NCBI RefSeq assembly: GCF_030657335.1
Contig: NZ_CP131039.1
Span: 3,054,501-3,118,500, forward strand
Direction: 5' to 3'
Length of the DNA: 64,000 nucleotides
Source: Croceibacterium aestuarii
Lineage (GTDB): Bacteria > Pseudomonadota > Alphaproteobacteria > Sphingomonadales > Sphingomonadaceae
Shown: piece after piece, positions 7,580-15,678 of the stretch
How the letters are laid out: the number at the start of each line of letters is the position of its first letter
Position numbering within the stretch: the stretch's first letter is position 1
Made by a program: the position numbers and the translations under genes
Notes under the pieces: model-generated
What the model saw: only the letters and a program-made list of their open reading frames with translations
What the model was told of the DNA's origin: nothing
Database searches by the model: none

Positions 7580-9424
7580 ATGAGCCAAGACAAGTCCTTC
7601 CCCCTGCCCAGCTCGATCAAGGTCGTGCCCGGGACAGAGGCCGCGCAGGCCGCATACCCATACTACACCCAGTTCGTGCCCGAAGACGACGAGAAGTTCT
7701 GGTTCTACAACTCGATGCACTTTCCCGAACCGATGCATCACTTCGACATGATCACGGCGGAAGCGGCCTATGTCGCGCTGGGCGCGTTCAACACCCGGGT
7801 CCACGTGCTGCCGACCGCCAAGGGCATCGACCACCGGGTCATCAACGGCCGCGTCTACATCGGCGGCATCGCGGTGACCGACCCGGACGAGATCGAGGAA
7901 CGGGTCGGCGAGTTCCAGAACCGTGCGTTCTACTACTACGAGAACTGGGAGGACCTCTACGCCCAGTGGAAAGACAAGATGAAGGCGCTGATCGCCGACG
8001 CGCAGGCGTTGCCGACCCCCTCGCTGCCCAAGTACGAACCGCTCGAGACGACCCACACCGGCAAGGGCATCGCCGCCAACCACGCGCTGCTCGACATCTA
8101 CCAGAAGCAGATCGAAGGGTACCACCGGATGTGGCACCACCACTTCGAGTTCCTGCTGCTCGGCTACGGCGCGTACATGACCTTCTTCGATTTCTGCAAG
8201 AAGGCCTTCCCGGAGATAAGCGACCAGGCGATCAGCCGCATGGTCGCAGGGATGGAAGCCGAAATCTTCCGGCCCGACGAAGAAGTGAAGCGCCTCGCCC
8301 GCCGCGCAGTCGAGCTGGGCGTCGACGCGCATTTCATCGACGATGCCGACATCGACAAGGTCCTCGCCGATCTCGACGAACTGGGCGAGAAAGGACGGTC
8401 CTGGCTGGCGGAGCTCGAGACCAGCCGCAACCCGTGGTTCAACGTCAGCAGTGGCGACGGGTTCTACCATTACCATCGCAGCTGGAACGACGACCTTAGC
8501 CTGCCGTTCGCGGCCTTCCCGGGTTATATTGAGAAGATCAAGGCGGGCGTGGACCTCGAACGCCCGACGGCGCAGCTGATCGAGGAGCGTGAGCAGCTCG
8601 TCGCCGATTACCGCGAGCTGCTCGACACCGACGAGGACAAGGCGACCTACGACCAGCTGATCGGCCTCGCTCACCGCGTGTTCCCTTATGTCGAGGGGCA
8701 CAAGTTCTACTGCGAGCACTGGTACACCAACCTGTTCTTCAACAAGATTCGCGAATTCGGCGCCCTGCTGGCCGAACACGGATTCTTCGGCCCCGAGGGC
8801 AAGGAAGACGACGTGTTCCACCTCAACCAGTACGAGCTGGAAAGCGCGATCATCGACCTGATGCTCGCTTGGGGCATCGGCGGGACCCCGCGCGGCCCCG
8901 CCCACTGGCCGGCGCTCGTCGCCCAGCGCAAGGCGGCGATCGAGGAATGGGGCAAGCACGGCTGCCCCCCGGCGCTCGGCAACGTGCCCGACGCGATCGA
9001 CGATCCGGCGATCGTCATGCTGTGGGGCATCACCCGCGAAAACCTCGATGCCTGGCTCGAGGACGAAACCGAGAATGAAAAGGAGCTCAAGGGCTTCGCG
9101 GCGTGCTCGGGCGTGGTCGAAGGCACGGCACGGGTGGTCAAATCGGTCGCCGAAATGGGCCGCATCCAGCAGGGCGATATCCTGGTTTGCCAGGTCACCA
9201 ACCCGACGTGGTCGCCGATTTTCCAGAAGATCGGCGCGGCCGTGTCCGACATAGGCGGTTCCATGAGCCACATGGCCATCGTCGCGCGCGAATACGGCCT
9301 GCCCGCCGTAGTCGGCACCGGCAAGGCGACAACGCTGATCAAGGACGGCCAGCGGATCCGCGTCGACGGTGGCCGCGGGACCGTGACCATCCTCGACGAC
9401 GAACCGGTGCTGGAGGACGCGTGA
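7580..9424 (+). CDS. PEP-synthase-like phosphotransferase, catalytic-His (mobile-domain) protein; phenylphosphate synthase PpsA-like
   Basis: 614 residues from ATG 7580. The C-terminal about 110 residues are a PEP-utilising-enzyme mobile (swivelling phosphohistidine) domain: GGSMSHMAIVAREYGLPAVVGTG, with the phospho-accepting His at residue 564. The N-terminal about 500 residues would be the acceptor-binding part. The nucleotide-binding domain is absent and is encoded by the next gene, 4 bases downstream. This split resembles Thauera phenylphosphate synthase (70 kDa His protein plus 40 kDa ATP protein) and CreH/CreI of cresol catabolism, which phosphorylate a phenolic hydroxyl with ATP. The regulatory CBS-domain third subunit of the Thauera enzyme is not present nearby. 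Substrate unknown; a phenol or enol is inferred from the family. Confidence 0.78.
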   Translation: MSQDKSFPLPSSIKVVPGTEAAQAAYPYYTQFVPEDDEKFWFYNSMHFPEPMHHFDMITAEAAYVALGAFNTRVHVLPTAKGIDHRVINGRVYIGGIAVTDPDEIEERVGEFQNRAFYYYENWEDLYAQWKDKMKALIADAQALPTPSLPKYEPLETTHTGKGIAANHALLDIYQKQIEGYHRMWHHHFEFLLLGYGAYMTFFDFCKKAFPEISDQAISRMVAGMEAEIFRPDEEVKRLARRAVELGVDAHFIDDADIDKVLADLDELGEKGRSWLAELETSRNPWFNVSSGDGFYHYHRSWNDDLSLPFAAFPGYIEKIKAGVDLERPTAQLIEEREQLVADYRELLDTDEDKATYDQLIGLAHRVFPYVEGHKFYCEHWYTNLFFNKIREFGALLAEHGFFGPEGKEDDVFHLNQYELESAIIDLMLAWGIGGTPRGPAHWPALVAQRKAAIEEWGKHGCPPALGNVPDAIDDPAIVMLWGITRENLDAWLEDETENEKELKGFAACSGVVEGTARVVKSVAEMGRIQQGDILVCQVTNPTWSPIFQKIGAAVSDIGGSMSHMAIVAREYGLPAVVGTGKATTLIKDGQRIRVDGGRGTVTILDDEPVLEDA

Positions 9425-9428
9425 TCCG

Positions 9429-10466
9429 ATGAGCGATGCGGTTGCCTGGTTCAGGGACGTCGGCATTGTCGACCGCCCGACGGTGGGCGGCAAGGGCGGC
9501 TCGCTCGGTGAGCTGACCCAGTTCGGGATCGCGGTACCGCCCGGGTTTGTCGTCACCACATCGGCGTTCGAGACTTTCCTCGAAGCGCTCGAGGCACGCG
9601 AACCGGTTCGCGCCAAGGTCGAGGCGCTCGACCCCAATGACATGGGGGCGGCCACGAAATTGTCGGAGGAACTGCGCCGCCGGGTAGTCGAGGAACCACT
9701 GCCGGCGGAGGTCGAGACGGCCATTCTCGCGGCGCATGGCGAACTCGGCGCCGGCGCGGTCGCCGTCCGCTCGAGCGCCACCACCGAAGATGCCGAGGAC
9801 GCCAGCTTCGCCGGCCTGCAGGACACCTTCCTGTGGGTGCTGAGCGGCACAGACATGGTGCAGAAGGTGCGCGAGTGCTGGGGCAGCCTCTATTCAGTCG
9901 AAAGCATGACCTATCGCCGCAAGCAGGACTTCCCCGAAAGCAATGTCGCGATGGCGGTGGTCGTCCAGAGCATGGTCGATGCGCGCTGCGCCGGAGTGAT
10001 GTTCACCCGCTCGCCGACCAGCGGCGACAAGTCGGTCATCACCATCGAGGGTGCGCCGGGCCTCGGCTCGGCGGTGGTCTCGGGCGAGGTCACCCCGGAC
10101 CGCTGGGTTATGGGAAAGATTACCGGCGAGATCAGCGTGCGCGACATCTCCGACAAGCACGCCAAGCAGGTCATGGCCGAAGGCGGCGGCATCAGGGAAG
10201 TCGAGCTGGCGGGCGATGAACGCACCAAGCCGTGCCTGTCCGACGACGAGTTGCAGCAATTGCGCGAAGTGGGCCGCCGGATCGAGCGCCATTACGGCAA
10301 GCCGCAGGACATCGAGTGGGCCTTCGACAAGGACGGCAAGCTGATGATGCTGCAGAGCCGCCCCGAGACTGTGTGGGCGATGAAGGATGCATCGCGTCCG
10401 GTCGCCGAGCCGCAGGCCAACCCGCTCGCTCACGTCATGGGCATTTTCGGCGGGGGCAAGCGTTGA
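9429..10466 (+). CDS. PEP/pyruvate-binding (PPDK N-terminal-type) ATP-binding protein; phenylphosphate synthase PpsB-like
   Basis: 345 residues covering only the ATP-grasp domain of PEP synthase/PPDK. Signatures are VGGKGGSLGELTQFGI near the N-terminus, VAVRSSATTEDAEDASFAGLQD (about 112-132) and the closing DIEWAFDKDGKLMMLQSRPET. In this family the domain transfers the beta-phosphate of ATP to the phosphohistidine of a partner domain, here supplied by the protein encoded just upstream. The two would form one phosphotransferase giving AMP plus phosphate. ATG at 9429 lies 4 bases after the previous stop; its TGA overlaps the TTG start of the BCCP gene, showing tight coupling of the cluster. Confidence 0.85.
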   Translation: MSDAVAWFRDVGIVDRPTVGGKGGSLGELTQFGIAVPPGFVVTTSAFETFLEALEAREPVRAKVEALDPNDMGAATKLSEELRRRVVEEPLPAEVETAILAAHGELGAGAVAVRSSATTEDAEDASFAGLQDTFLWVLSGTDMVQKVRECWGSLYSVESMTYRRKQDFPESNVAMAVVVQSMVDARCAGVMFTRSPTSGDKSVITIEGAPGLGSAVVSGEVTPDRWVMGKITGEISVRDISDKHAKQVMAEGGGIREVELAGDERTKPCLSDDELQQLREVGRRIERHYGKPQDIEWAFDKDGKLMMLQSRPETVWAMKDASRPVAEPQANPLAHVMGIFGGGKR

Positions 10467-10933
10467 GCCTGACCGCTGCCGACATCGCCGAGATCGCCCG
10501 GCTGCTCGACGAATCTAAGTTCTCCAGCCTCAATCTCGAGATGGGCGGCTTCAAGCTGCGCATCCGCCGCGATGGCGGTGGCTGGGCCGGAGAACCTGCG
10601 TCGTTCGAGGAAACGCCTGAGCCCGAGCCCGCCCCCGCTCCCGAAGCGCCGGCTCCGGCCCTGTCGCAGGAAGCCGGCGCGGCCAGGGCCGGCGAGGTCG
10701 ACGTACCGGCCCCGCTGCTCGGCAACTTCTATTCCTCGCCGCGCCCCGGCGACCCGCCGTTCGTCGAAGTCGGCGACACGGTCAACGAGGACACGACTAT
10801 CGCCATCATCGAGGTGATGAAGCTGATGAACCCGATCCGGGCCGGGGTCTCCGGTACCGTCGTGGCGGTGCTCGCCGAAAACGGCAGCGCGGTCGAGGAA
10901 GGCCAGCCGCTTATCCGAGTGAAGGTGGGTTAG
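10463..10933 (+). CDS. biotin carboxyl carrier protein (AccB-type)
   Basis: 156 residues from a TTG at 10463 that overlaps the previous stop (TTGA) behind GGCGGGGGC. Structure: an N-terminal helix (LTAADIAEIARLLDES), a short beta segment, a Pro/Ala/Glu-rich linker (about 50-72) and a biotinyl domain with EVMKLMN; the biotinylated Lys is residue 120. The layout is that of AccB. No biotin carboxylase follows, unlike the usual accB-accC pair. Instead the next gene is a carboxyltransferase, so this carrier is probably dedicated to that enzyme and charged by a biotin carboxylase encoded elsewhere. Confidence 0.88.
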   Translation: MSLTAADIAEIARLLDESKFSSLNLEMGGFKLRIRRDGGGWAGEPASFEETPEPEPAPAPEAPAPALSQEAGAARAGEVDVPAPLLGNFYSSPRPGDPPFVEVGDTVNEDTTIAIIEVMKLMNPIRAGVSGTVVAVLAENGSAVEEGQPLIRVKVG

Positions 10934-10956
10934 GATGAGCGCGAGGCGCCTCTCCA

Positions 10957-11033
10957 CGTTCGTTCTGAGCCTGTCGAAGGGCGAGCCGGCTCAGCGGTTG
11001 CGCAGACGTGCTTCGACAAGCTCAGCACGAACG
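10957..11033. repeat. palindromic intergenic repeat (sphingomonad REP-like)
   Basis: Arms at 10957-10979 and 11011-11033 are nearly complementary over 23 bases (first arm CGTTCGTTCTGAGCCTGTCG, then AAG), with a 31-base loop. Palindromes with TTCGACAGGCTCAG-type arms are scattered through sphingomonad genomes. It lies between the BCCP and carboxyltransferase genes and would fold in the operon mRNA. Confidence 0.7.
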
Positions 11034-11052
11034 GTACTTGTGAGCGTGCATC

Positions 11053-12513
11053 GTGGCTGAGCTCCAGATCGTCGAAACTAGCTTGCGCGATGGCAACCAG
11101 TGCCTGTGGGGCGCGCTGGGCATCGATACCGCCAAGACGCTTACCATAGCTCCGGTGATGGAGCGCGCCGGCTATCGCGCGATCGACTTCACCACCAGCA
11201 CGCACATGGGTGTGGCCGTCCGCTATAAGCAAGAGGACCCGTGGGAGCGGATTCGCGCCATGGCGCAGATCTGCAGGAACACACCCTTGCAGTTTCTCTC
11301 GACGGGCTTCCGCTTCATCGCCTGGGAGACCGCGAGCCCCGAGTTCATGGAATTGGCCTTTCGCACGCTGGCGGGCAATGGCATCCGCCGCTTCGCGCTG
11401 GCCGATCCCAACAACGATGCGGCATCGAACGTCGAGGTTGCAAAGCTGGTAAAGCGCGCGGGCGGCGAACAGGTCGTCGGCGCGCTGGTCTTCACGCTCA
11501 GCCCGATCCACGACGATGCGCATTATGCAGAGGCGGCGCGAATCATGGCGGCCAGCCCCGACATCGGATCGCTCTATATCAAGGACCCGGGCGGGCTGCT
11601 GTCGGCCAAGCGCGCGAGCACGCTGATCCCGGCAATCATGGCCGAAATCGGCGACAAGCCGCTCGAACTGCACAACCACTGCACCACCGGCCTCGCCGAG
11701 CCGGCCTGCCTCGAGGCCGCCGACCTCGGCGTGGCGGCGGTGCAGTGCGCCAGCGGCGGCGCCGCCGACGGGACCAGCAACCCGCCGATCACCCGGATGA
11801 TCGCCAACCTCAAGGCGATGGGCCATAGTGTCGACATCGACGAGGAGGCCGCTCGCGAGGTGGCCGAATATTTTACCGCGCTAGCGGAAGCGGAAGGTCT
11901 GCCGATGGGCCGTCCGATGCACTTCGATGCGGCCTACCTGCGCCATCAGCTGCCCGGCGGCATGGTCGGCACGATGCGCCGCCATCTCGCCGACCACGGC
12001 GTGCCCGAGCTGGAAAGCAAGGTGATCGACGAGATGGGGCGCGTACGCGAGGAGCTCGGCTGGCCGATCGTGATGACCCCGTTCGCCCAGATGCTGCAAA
12101 CCCAGGCCATGCTCAACGTCACCGGCAAGGAGCGCTACGGCGTGATCCCCGACGAGATCATCCGCTATGCGCTCGGCAGGTTCGGCCGGCCCAACGTGCC
12201 CATCGCTGACGAGGTGATGGACCGGATCATGGCCAATCCGCGCACCAAGGAGCTCGAGGCCGAACCCGGCATGGCCGAACTTTCGGACCTCAGGAAACGG
12301 ATCGGCAGCAATCTTTCCGACGAGGAATTCCTGCTGCGCGCGACGATGCCGGCGAACCTCGTCGATGCGATGCGGAAAGCCGGCCCGGCGCCGCGCGAAT
12401 ACGATCCCTCAACCGTGGCGGTGATGAACCTCATGCGCGACGTCCTCAAGCGCTCCGATATCGACGGAATTGCAATCGAGAAGGACGAGTTCAAACTGGA
12501 ACTCGAAGCGTGA
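11053..12513 (+). CDS. biotin-dependent carboxyltransferase (pyruvate carboxylase/oxaloacetate decarboxylase CT-domain family)
   Basis: 486 residues from GTG 11053. An HMGL-like TIM barrel plus the conserved C-terminal PYC/OADA region, without an attached biotinyl domain. Metal and catalytic positions are kept: Asp13 in LRDGNQC, carboxylated-Lys candidate Lys177 in YIKDPGG, His207/His209 in LELHNHC, and Thr241 in DGTSNP. The pyruvate-binding segment (usually LRGRNxVGY) is replaced by LSTGFRFIAWE (about 82-92), so the acceptor is probably not pyruvate. It should move a carboxyl group between carboxybiotin on the BCCP upstream and an unknown acceptor. Several database-style labels (pyruvate carboxylase subunit B, HMG-CoA lyase-like) would be only partly right. 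Confidence 0.78.
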   Translation: MAELQIVETSLRDGNQCLWGALGIDTAKTLTIAPVMERAGYRAIDFTTSTHMGVAVRYKQEDPWERIRAMAQICRNTPLQFLSTGFRFIAWETASPEFMELAFRTLAGNGIRRFALADPNNDAASNVEVAKLVKRAGGEQVVGALVFTLSPIHDDAHYAEAARIMAASPDIGSLYIKDPGGLLSAKRASTLIPAIMAEIGDKPLELHNHCTTGLAEPACLEAADLGVAAVQCASGGAADGTSNPPITRMIANLKAMGHSVDIDEEAAREVAEYFTALAEAEGLPMGRPMHFDAAYLRHQLPGGMVGTMRRHLADHGVPELESKVIDEMGRVREELGWPIVMTPFAQMLQTQAMLNVTGKERYGVIPDEIIRYALGRFGRPNVPIADEVMDRIMANPRTKELEAEPGMAELSDLRKRIGSNLSDEEFLLRATMPANLVDAMRKAGPAPREYDPSTVAVMNLMRDVLKRSDIDGIAIEKDEFKLELEA

Positions 12514-12532
12514 ACCGTTCAGGCCGATTTTT

Positions 12533-12633
12533 CCCGTCAACGTGACCCTGAACTTTTTCCAGGGTCTATTTCTCCACCCGCACCGTCGTTGCGGAGCGAA
12601 GGATGGATGCTGAAACAAGTTCAGCATGACGGG
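12533..12633. repeat. palindromic intergenic repeat (sphingomonad REP-like, second type)
   Basis: Outer arms CCCGTCA (12533-12539) and TGACGGG (12627-12633) enclose two smaller hairpins, CCCTGAACTTTTTCCAGGG and GCTGAAACAAGTTCAGC. This composite of GTCATGCTGAAC-type elements is familiar from sphingomonad intergenic regions. It lies between the carboxyltransferase and HAD genes and could end or attenuate transcription between them. Confidence 0.65.
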
Positions 12634-12669
12634 TAAAGGGAAGGCACCTCCCAGAAAGCGAGCATATCC

Positions 12670-13509
12670 TTGAATTCCAACCGCTCCCCTGTCCCGCCCA
12701 AGGGCTTCATGTTCGACCTCGACGGCACGCTGATCCTCAGCGACCGCAAGCTCGGCGGATATACCGTCATCCCGGGCGCCGCAGAAACGCTCGCCGCCCT
12801 CGACGAGCGCGGCGTCCCGTGGATCGCGATGACCAACGGCAGCGCCTATCCGGCATCGGTTCAAGGCCCGAAGCTGCGCGCCGTCGGTCTGCCGATCCCC
12901 GACGAGCGTCTCTTCACGCCAAATTCGGTCGCCGCCCGAGCCACGGTGGAGCGTGGCTACGAGCGCGTTCTCGTTCTCGGCACATCGGGGGTGTCCGATG
13001 CGCTCGAACAGCTTGGCGTGCCATGCGTCGATCCCGCATCGGCCGATGCGCATTCGGCGGATGCGGTTTACGTGGCCTGGCATCCCGACTGCACGATGAC
13101 CGATATCCACCTGGCCTGCGAGCGGGTACTCGAGGGAGCCGCCTTCCTGACGGCCTCCGACATCCCCTATTTCGCGGCACGGGACGGCCGCGCATTCGGA
13201 TACAGCTGCGCGATCAACGGCGCAGTCGCGCGGATTACCGGAAGAGAGCCAGAGGCTTGCGGCAAACCCTCGGCGCTCGCGCTGCGTCTGGTTGCCGAAC
13301 AGCTAGGCGTGGCGGAAAACGAGGTTGGCGTCGTGGGTGACGATGCCAAGGCAGAAATCGAGATGGCGCATTACGGCGGGGCCACCGGAATCGCCGTCAC
13401 CAGCGGCTCGACCTCCCGCGATGAGTGGGAAGCCCAGACGGCTGACCGCAAGCCGGACCTGATCCTCGAGAATGTGGCCGACCTGCTGACGACCGGCTGG
13501 CTCGACTAG
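12670..13509 (+). CDS. HAD-superfamily IIA phosphatase (NagD-like)
   Basis: 279 residues from TTG 12670. HAD motif I is FMFDLDGT (nucleophile Asp16, Asp18), motif II is MTNGS, motif III Lys is in GKPSALALRL and motif IV is VVGDDAKAEIEMA. The C2-type cap between motifs II and III matches the NagD/PNPP subfamily, which dephosphorylates small phosphorylated metabolites. The start is uncertain because no strong Shine-Dalgarno precedes the TTG. It ends the same-strand run begun by the phosphotransferase genes, so it may remove a phosphate added at the start of that pathway; the repeat at 12533 could also make it a separate unit. Its TAG shares the palindrome CTAG with the stop of the convergent GH3 gene. 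Confidence 0.8.
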   Translation: MNSNRSPVPPKGFMFDLDGTLILSDRKLGGYTVIPGAAETLAALDERGVPWIAMTNGSAYPASVQGPKLRAVGLPIPDERLFTPNSVAARATVERGYERVLVLGTSGVSDALEQLGVPCVDPASADAHSADAVYVAWHPDCTMTDIHLACERVLEGAAFLTASDIPYFAARDGRAFGYSCAINGAVARITGREPEACGKPSALALRLVAEQLGVAENEVGVVGDDAKAEIEMAHYGGATGIAVTSGSTSRDEWEAQTADRKPDLILENVADLLTTGWLD

Positions 13510-15482
13510 CGCACGATTCCGGCGCCGCGCGGGTAGAGCGGGTTCTTGCTGTCGTCAGGCGCCGCCGGGTCCTGCGCCTCGACCGCCGCCATCGAACGCG
13601 GGAGTTCGAATGGCAGGCGCCCCTTGGCGGTCGCCTTGCCGGTCAGCACGTCGAGCACCGCAGCGTCGCTCGCCCCGAAGTTGCCGAGGATCACGTCGGT
13701 GAGCGGCTCGACGCTGGTCAGCACCGCCGGGCGGTCGAGGAAGATCGCCAGCACCGTGGGAACATGTGCCTCGGCCTGCAGCAGTGCCTCGTAGGCTTCG
13801 TCGCCGGGCCGGAAGTCGAGCCGGCCCTCATGGTAAAGCCGGCCGAAGAAGTGATAGGGGTGCAGCAACTCCGAGGGCGTTTGTGCGCGGACGATGGCGA
13901 CATCCGCCTGCGCCGGGTCGCCGACAACCGTCAGACCCGCGGCGCGAGCGGCGGCGGCGTCCATCCCGGAGAGCCAGACCCTTGCGCCGGGCTTGAGCGG
14001 CAGCACGCCCTTGTCCTTGAGGAGGACCTGCGCCTCGCGCTGGGTCCGCGCGGCGAGCGCAAAGTCCTCCGGAGTCCCCGCGGCGGCCTGCGCCCTGGCT
14101 GGATCGACATAGGGGTTCTCGAACAGCCCGAGGCGGAATTTGGGCAGCAGCACGCGGATGACCGATACATCGAGCCGGGCCTCGGACACTTCGCCCCCGA
14201 CCACCGCGGCCAGCAACGGCCCCACATCGTCGGTCCCGCCGAACTGGTCGAGCCCGGCGGCAAGGCCCTTCACATAGCGTTGTCGCACCGTCAGGTCCTC
14301 GACGCCCCAGGCTGTAGAGATGTCCTGCGGGCGCTGCGGGGCTGCCGCAGTGGGCGCGCGGCAGCGCTCGTTGCAGTCGCGGGTAATCGCCCAGTCGGAC
14401 AGCACGATGCCGTTGTAGCCGAACGTGCCGCGCAGCAGTCCGCCCAGCAGCTGCTCGCTGAAGCCCGGCCCCACTGGTTCGAGCGGCTGCCCGTCGAGCG
14501 TGGTGTCGGCCATGATCGGATAGGCCGGCATGACACCCGCGGTCTTCGCCGCCAATGCGCCGCGGAACGCTTCGATATGCAGGGGAAGGAATTTCCCCGG
14601 CCGGGCGAGACGGCCGTACCAGTTGTGCGCATCGAACCCCTCGGGCTCCGCGCCGTATCCGACCCAGTGCTTGACCACCGTCATCACCCCGTCGCGGGCA
14701 AGCCCGTCGTCACCGCCCTGGAAGCCGGCGACATAGGCCGCGCCGAGCCGGCTGGTGAGCGCGGCGTTGCTGCCGAATGTGCCGCTACCGCGAGCCCAGC
14801 GCGGCTCGGTCGCGAGATCGAGCTGCGGGGAGAGCGCCATGTGAATGCCCAGCGCACGGTACTCGCGCGCGGCGATGCGCCCGAAGCGGCGGACGAGCTC
14901 GGCGTCGCCTAGCGCGCCGAAGCCGAGCAGTTCGGCCCACTGGGTATTGCCCTTGGCCTCTGCCGAAGCGCCGAGCACGAACTGAAAATGATTGCGCGGA
15001 TCGGTGCTCACGGTGACGGGGATGCCGAGCCGCGATCCTTCGCCCAGCTCCTGGACCGCGTTGTTCTGCGCCGCGAGGCCCGCGGGCGGGAGCGAGAGGC
15101 GGGTGATGAAGCTGGTGATGTGCTTGTCGTTAACGAGCGCGCCGAGCGCCTTCATGTCGTATGCCGCCGCCGCGCCGAGCTCGCCCTCCAGCCCCGGCAA
15201 GGTCGCGTGCATCAGCGTGCCGACCTTTTCCGCCACGGTCATGCGCGAGGCGAGATCGCGGGCCCGCGCCTGATCGTCGAGGCGCCAGTCCTCGTAGGGA
15301 TCGAGTCGGCCGTTGGCGTCGAGATCGCGGAACCGAAATCCGTCGATGCGCAGTACGGGCTTAACCCGCGCCTCGATCGCGGGCTGCGGCGCCTGTGCGC
15401 CGACATTGGGTACGCATCCTTGCGTTAGAATGGCCGCAAGAGCCGCGCAGCCAAAGGCGGCGGACGAAACCCGGGTCTGCAT
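13506..15482 (-). CDS. glycoside hydrolase family 3 lipoprotein (beta-glucosidase-like)
   Basis: 658 residues. The N-terminus is a lipoprotein signal with lipobox LTQG-C (Cys23). A Ca-loop-like DLDANGRLDPYEDW (53-66) precedes the GH3 TIM barrel. KH at 271-272 and IVLSDW with nucleophile Asp363 are the classical GH3 residues; the second alpha/beta domain runs from about 470 to the end. Expected activity is release of terminal beta-linked sugars from glycosides at the outer membrane or periplasm. Of two nearby starts, ATG 15482 has the better spacing to GGAAAGG. It is divergent from a LacI regulator with an operator-like palindrome between them. The acid/base residue is not obvious by eye. Confidence 0.88.
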   Translation of the reverse strand: MQTRVSSAAFGCAALAAILTQGCVPNVGAQAPQPAIEARVKPVLRIDGFRFRDLDANGRLDPYEDWRLDDQARARDLASRMTVAEKVGTLMHATLPGLEGELGAAAAYDMKALGALVNDKHITSFITRLSLPPAGLAAQNNAVQELGEGSRLGIPVTVSTDPRNHFQFVLGASAEAKGNTQWAELLGFGALGDAELVRRFGRIAAREYRALGIHMALSPQLDLATEPRWARGSGTFGSNAALTSRLGAAYVAGFQGGDDGLARDGVMTVVKHWVGYGAEPEGFDAHNWYGRLARPGKFLPLHIEAFRGALAAKTAGVMPAYPIMADTTLDGQPLEPVGPGFSEQLLGGLLRGTFGYNGIVLSDWAITRDCNERCRAPTAAAPQRPQDISTAWGVEDLTVRQRYVKGLAAGLDQFGGTDDVGPLLAAVVGGEVSEARLDVSVIRVLLPKFRLGLFENPYVDPARAQAAAGTPEDFALAARTQREAQVLLKDKGVLPLKPGARVWLSGMDAAAARAAGLTVVGDPAQADVAIVRAQTPSELLHPYHFFGRLYHEGRLDFRPGDEAYEALLQAEAHVPTVLAIFLDRPAVLTSVEPLTDVILGNFGASDAAVLDVLTGKATAKGRLPFELPRSMAAVEAQDPAAPDDSKNPLYPRGAGIVR

Positions 15483-15583
15483 GGTCATCGGCCTTTCCGG
15501 GAAGCACAATGACGCATGCCCCTGAGGAATCAACAGCGCTTCTTTCCGCGTGAGGTCGATGGCCCAGGCGCATCCTTTGACAC

Positions 15584-15597
15584 TGTGAACGTTATCA
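15584..15597. promoter_or_regulatory. LacI-type operator
   Basis: TGTGAACGTTATCA is an imperfect palindrome centred on the AACGTT core typical of LacI-family operators; 5 of 7 positions pair. It sits in the 196-base divergent region between the GH3 gene and the LacI-type gene, so it could control both. Confidence 0.6.
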
Positions 15598-15678
15598 AAT
15601 ACGAAAATTCCCAACGACGGAAAAGCGGATTGCATCCAGCGCCAGCAGAGATGCTTCCTTGGGAGGGCAACCACGTGA

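Noticed and set aside
7067-9856. Very long open frame on the minus strand opposite the phosphotransferase genes
   Set aside because: It mirrors the plus-strand codon pattern of high-GC genes and has no domain signature; the plus-strand frames have clear PEP-synthase motifs.
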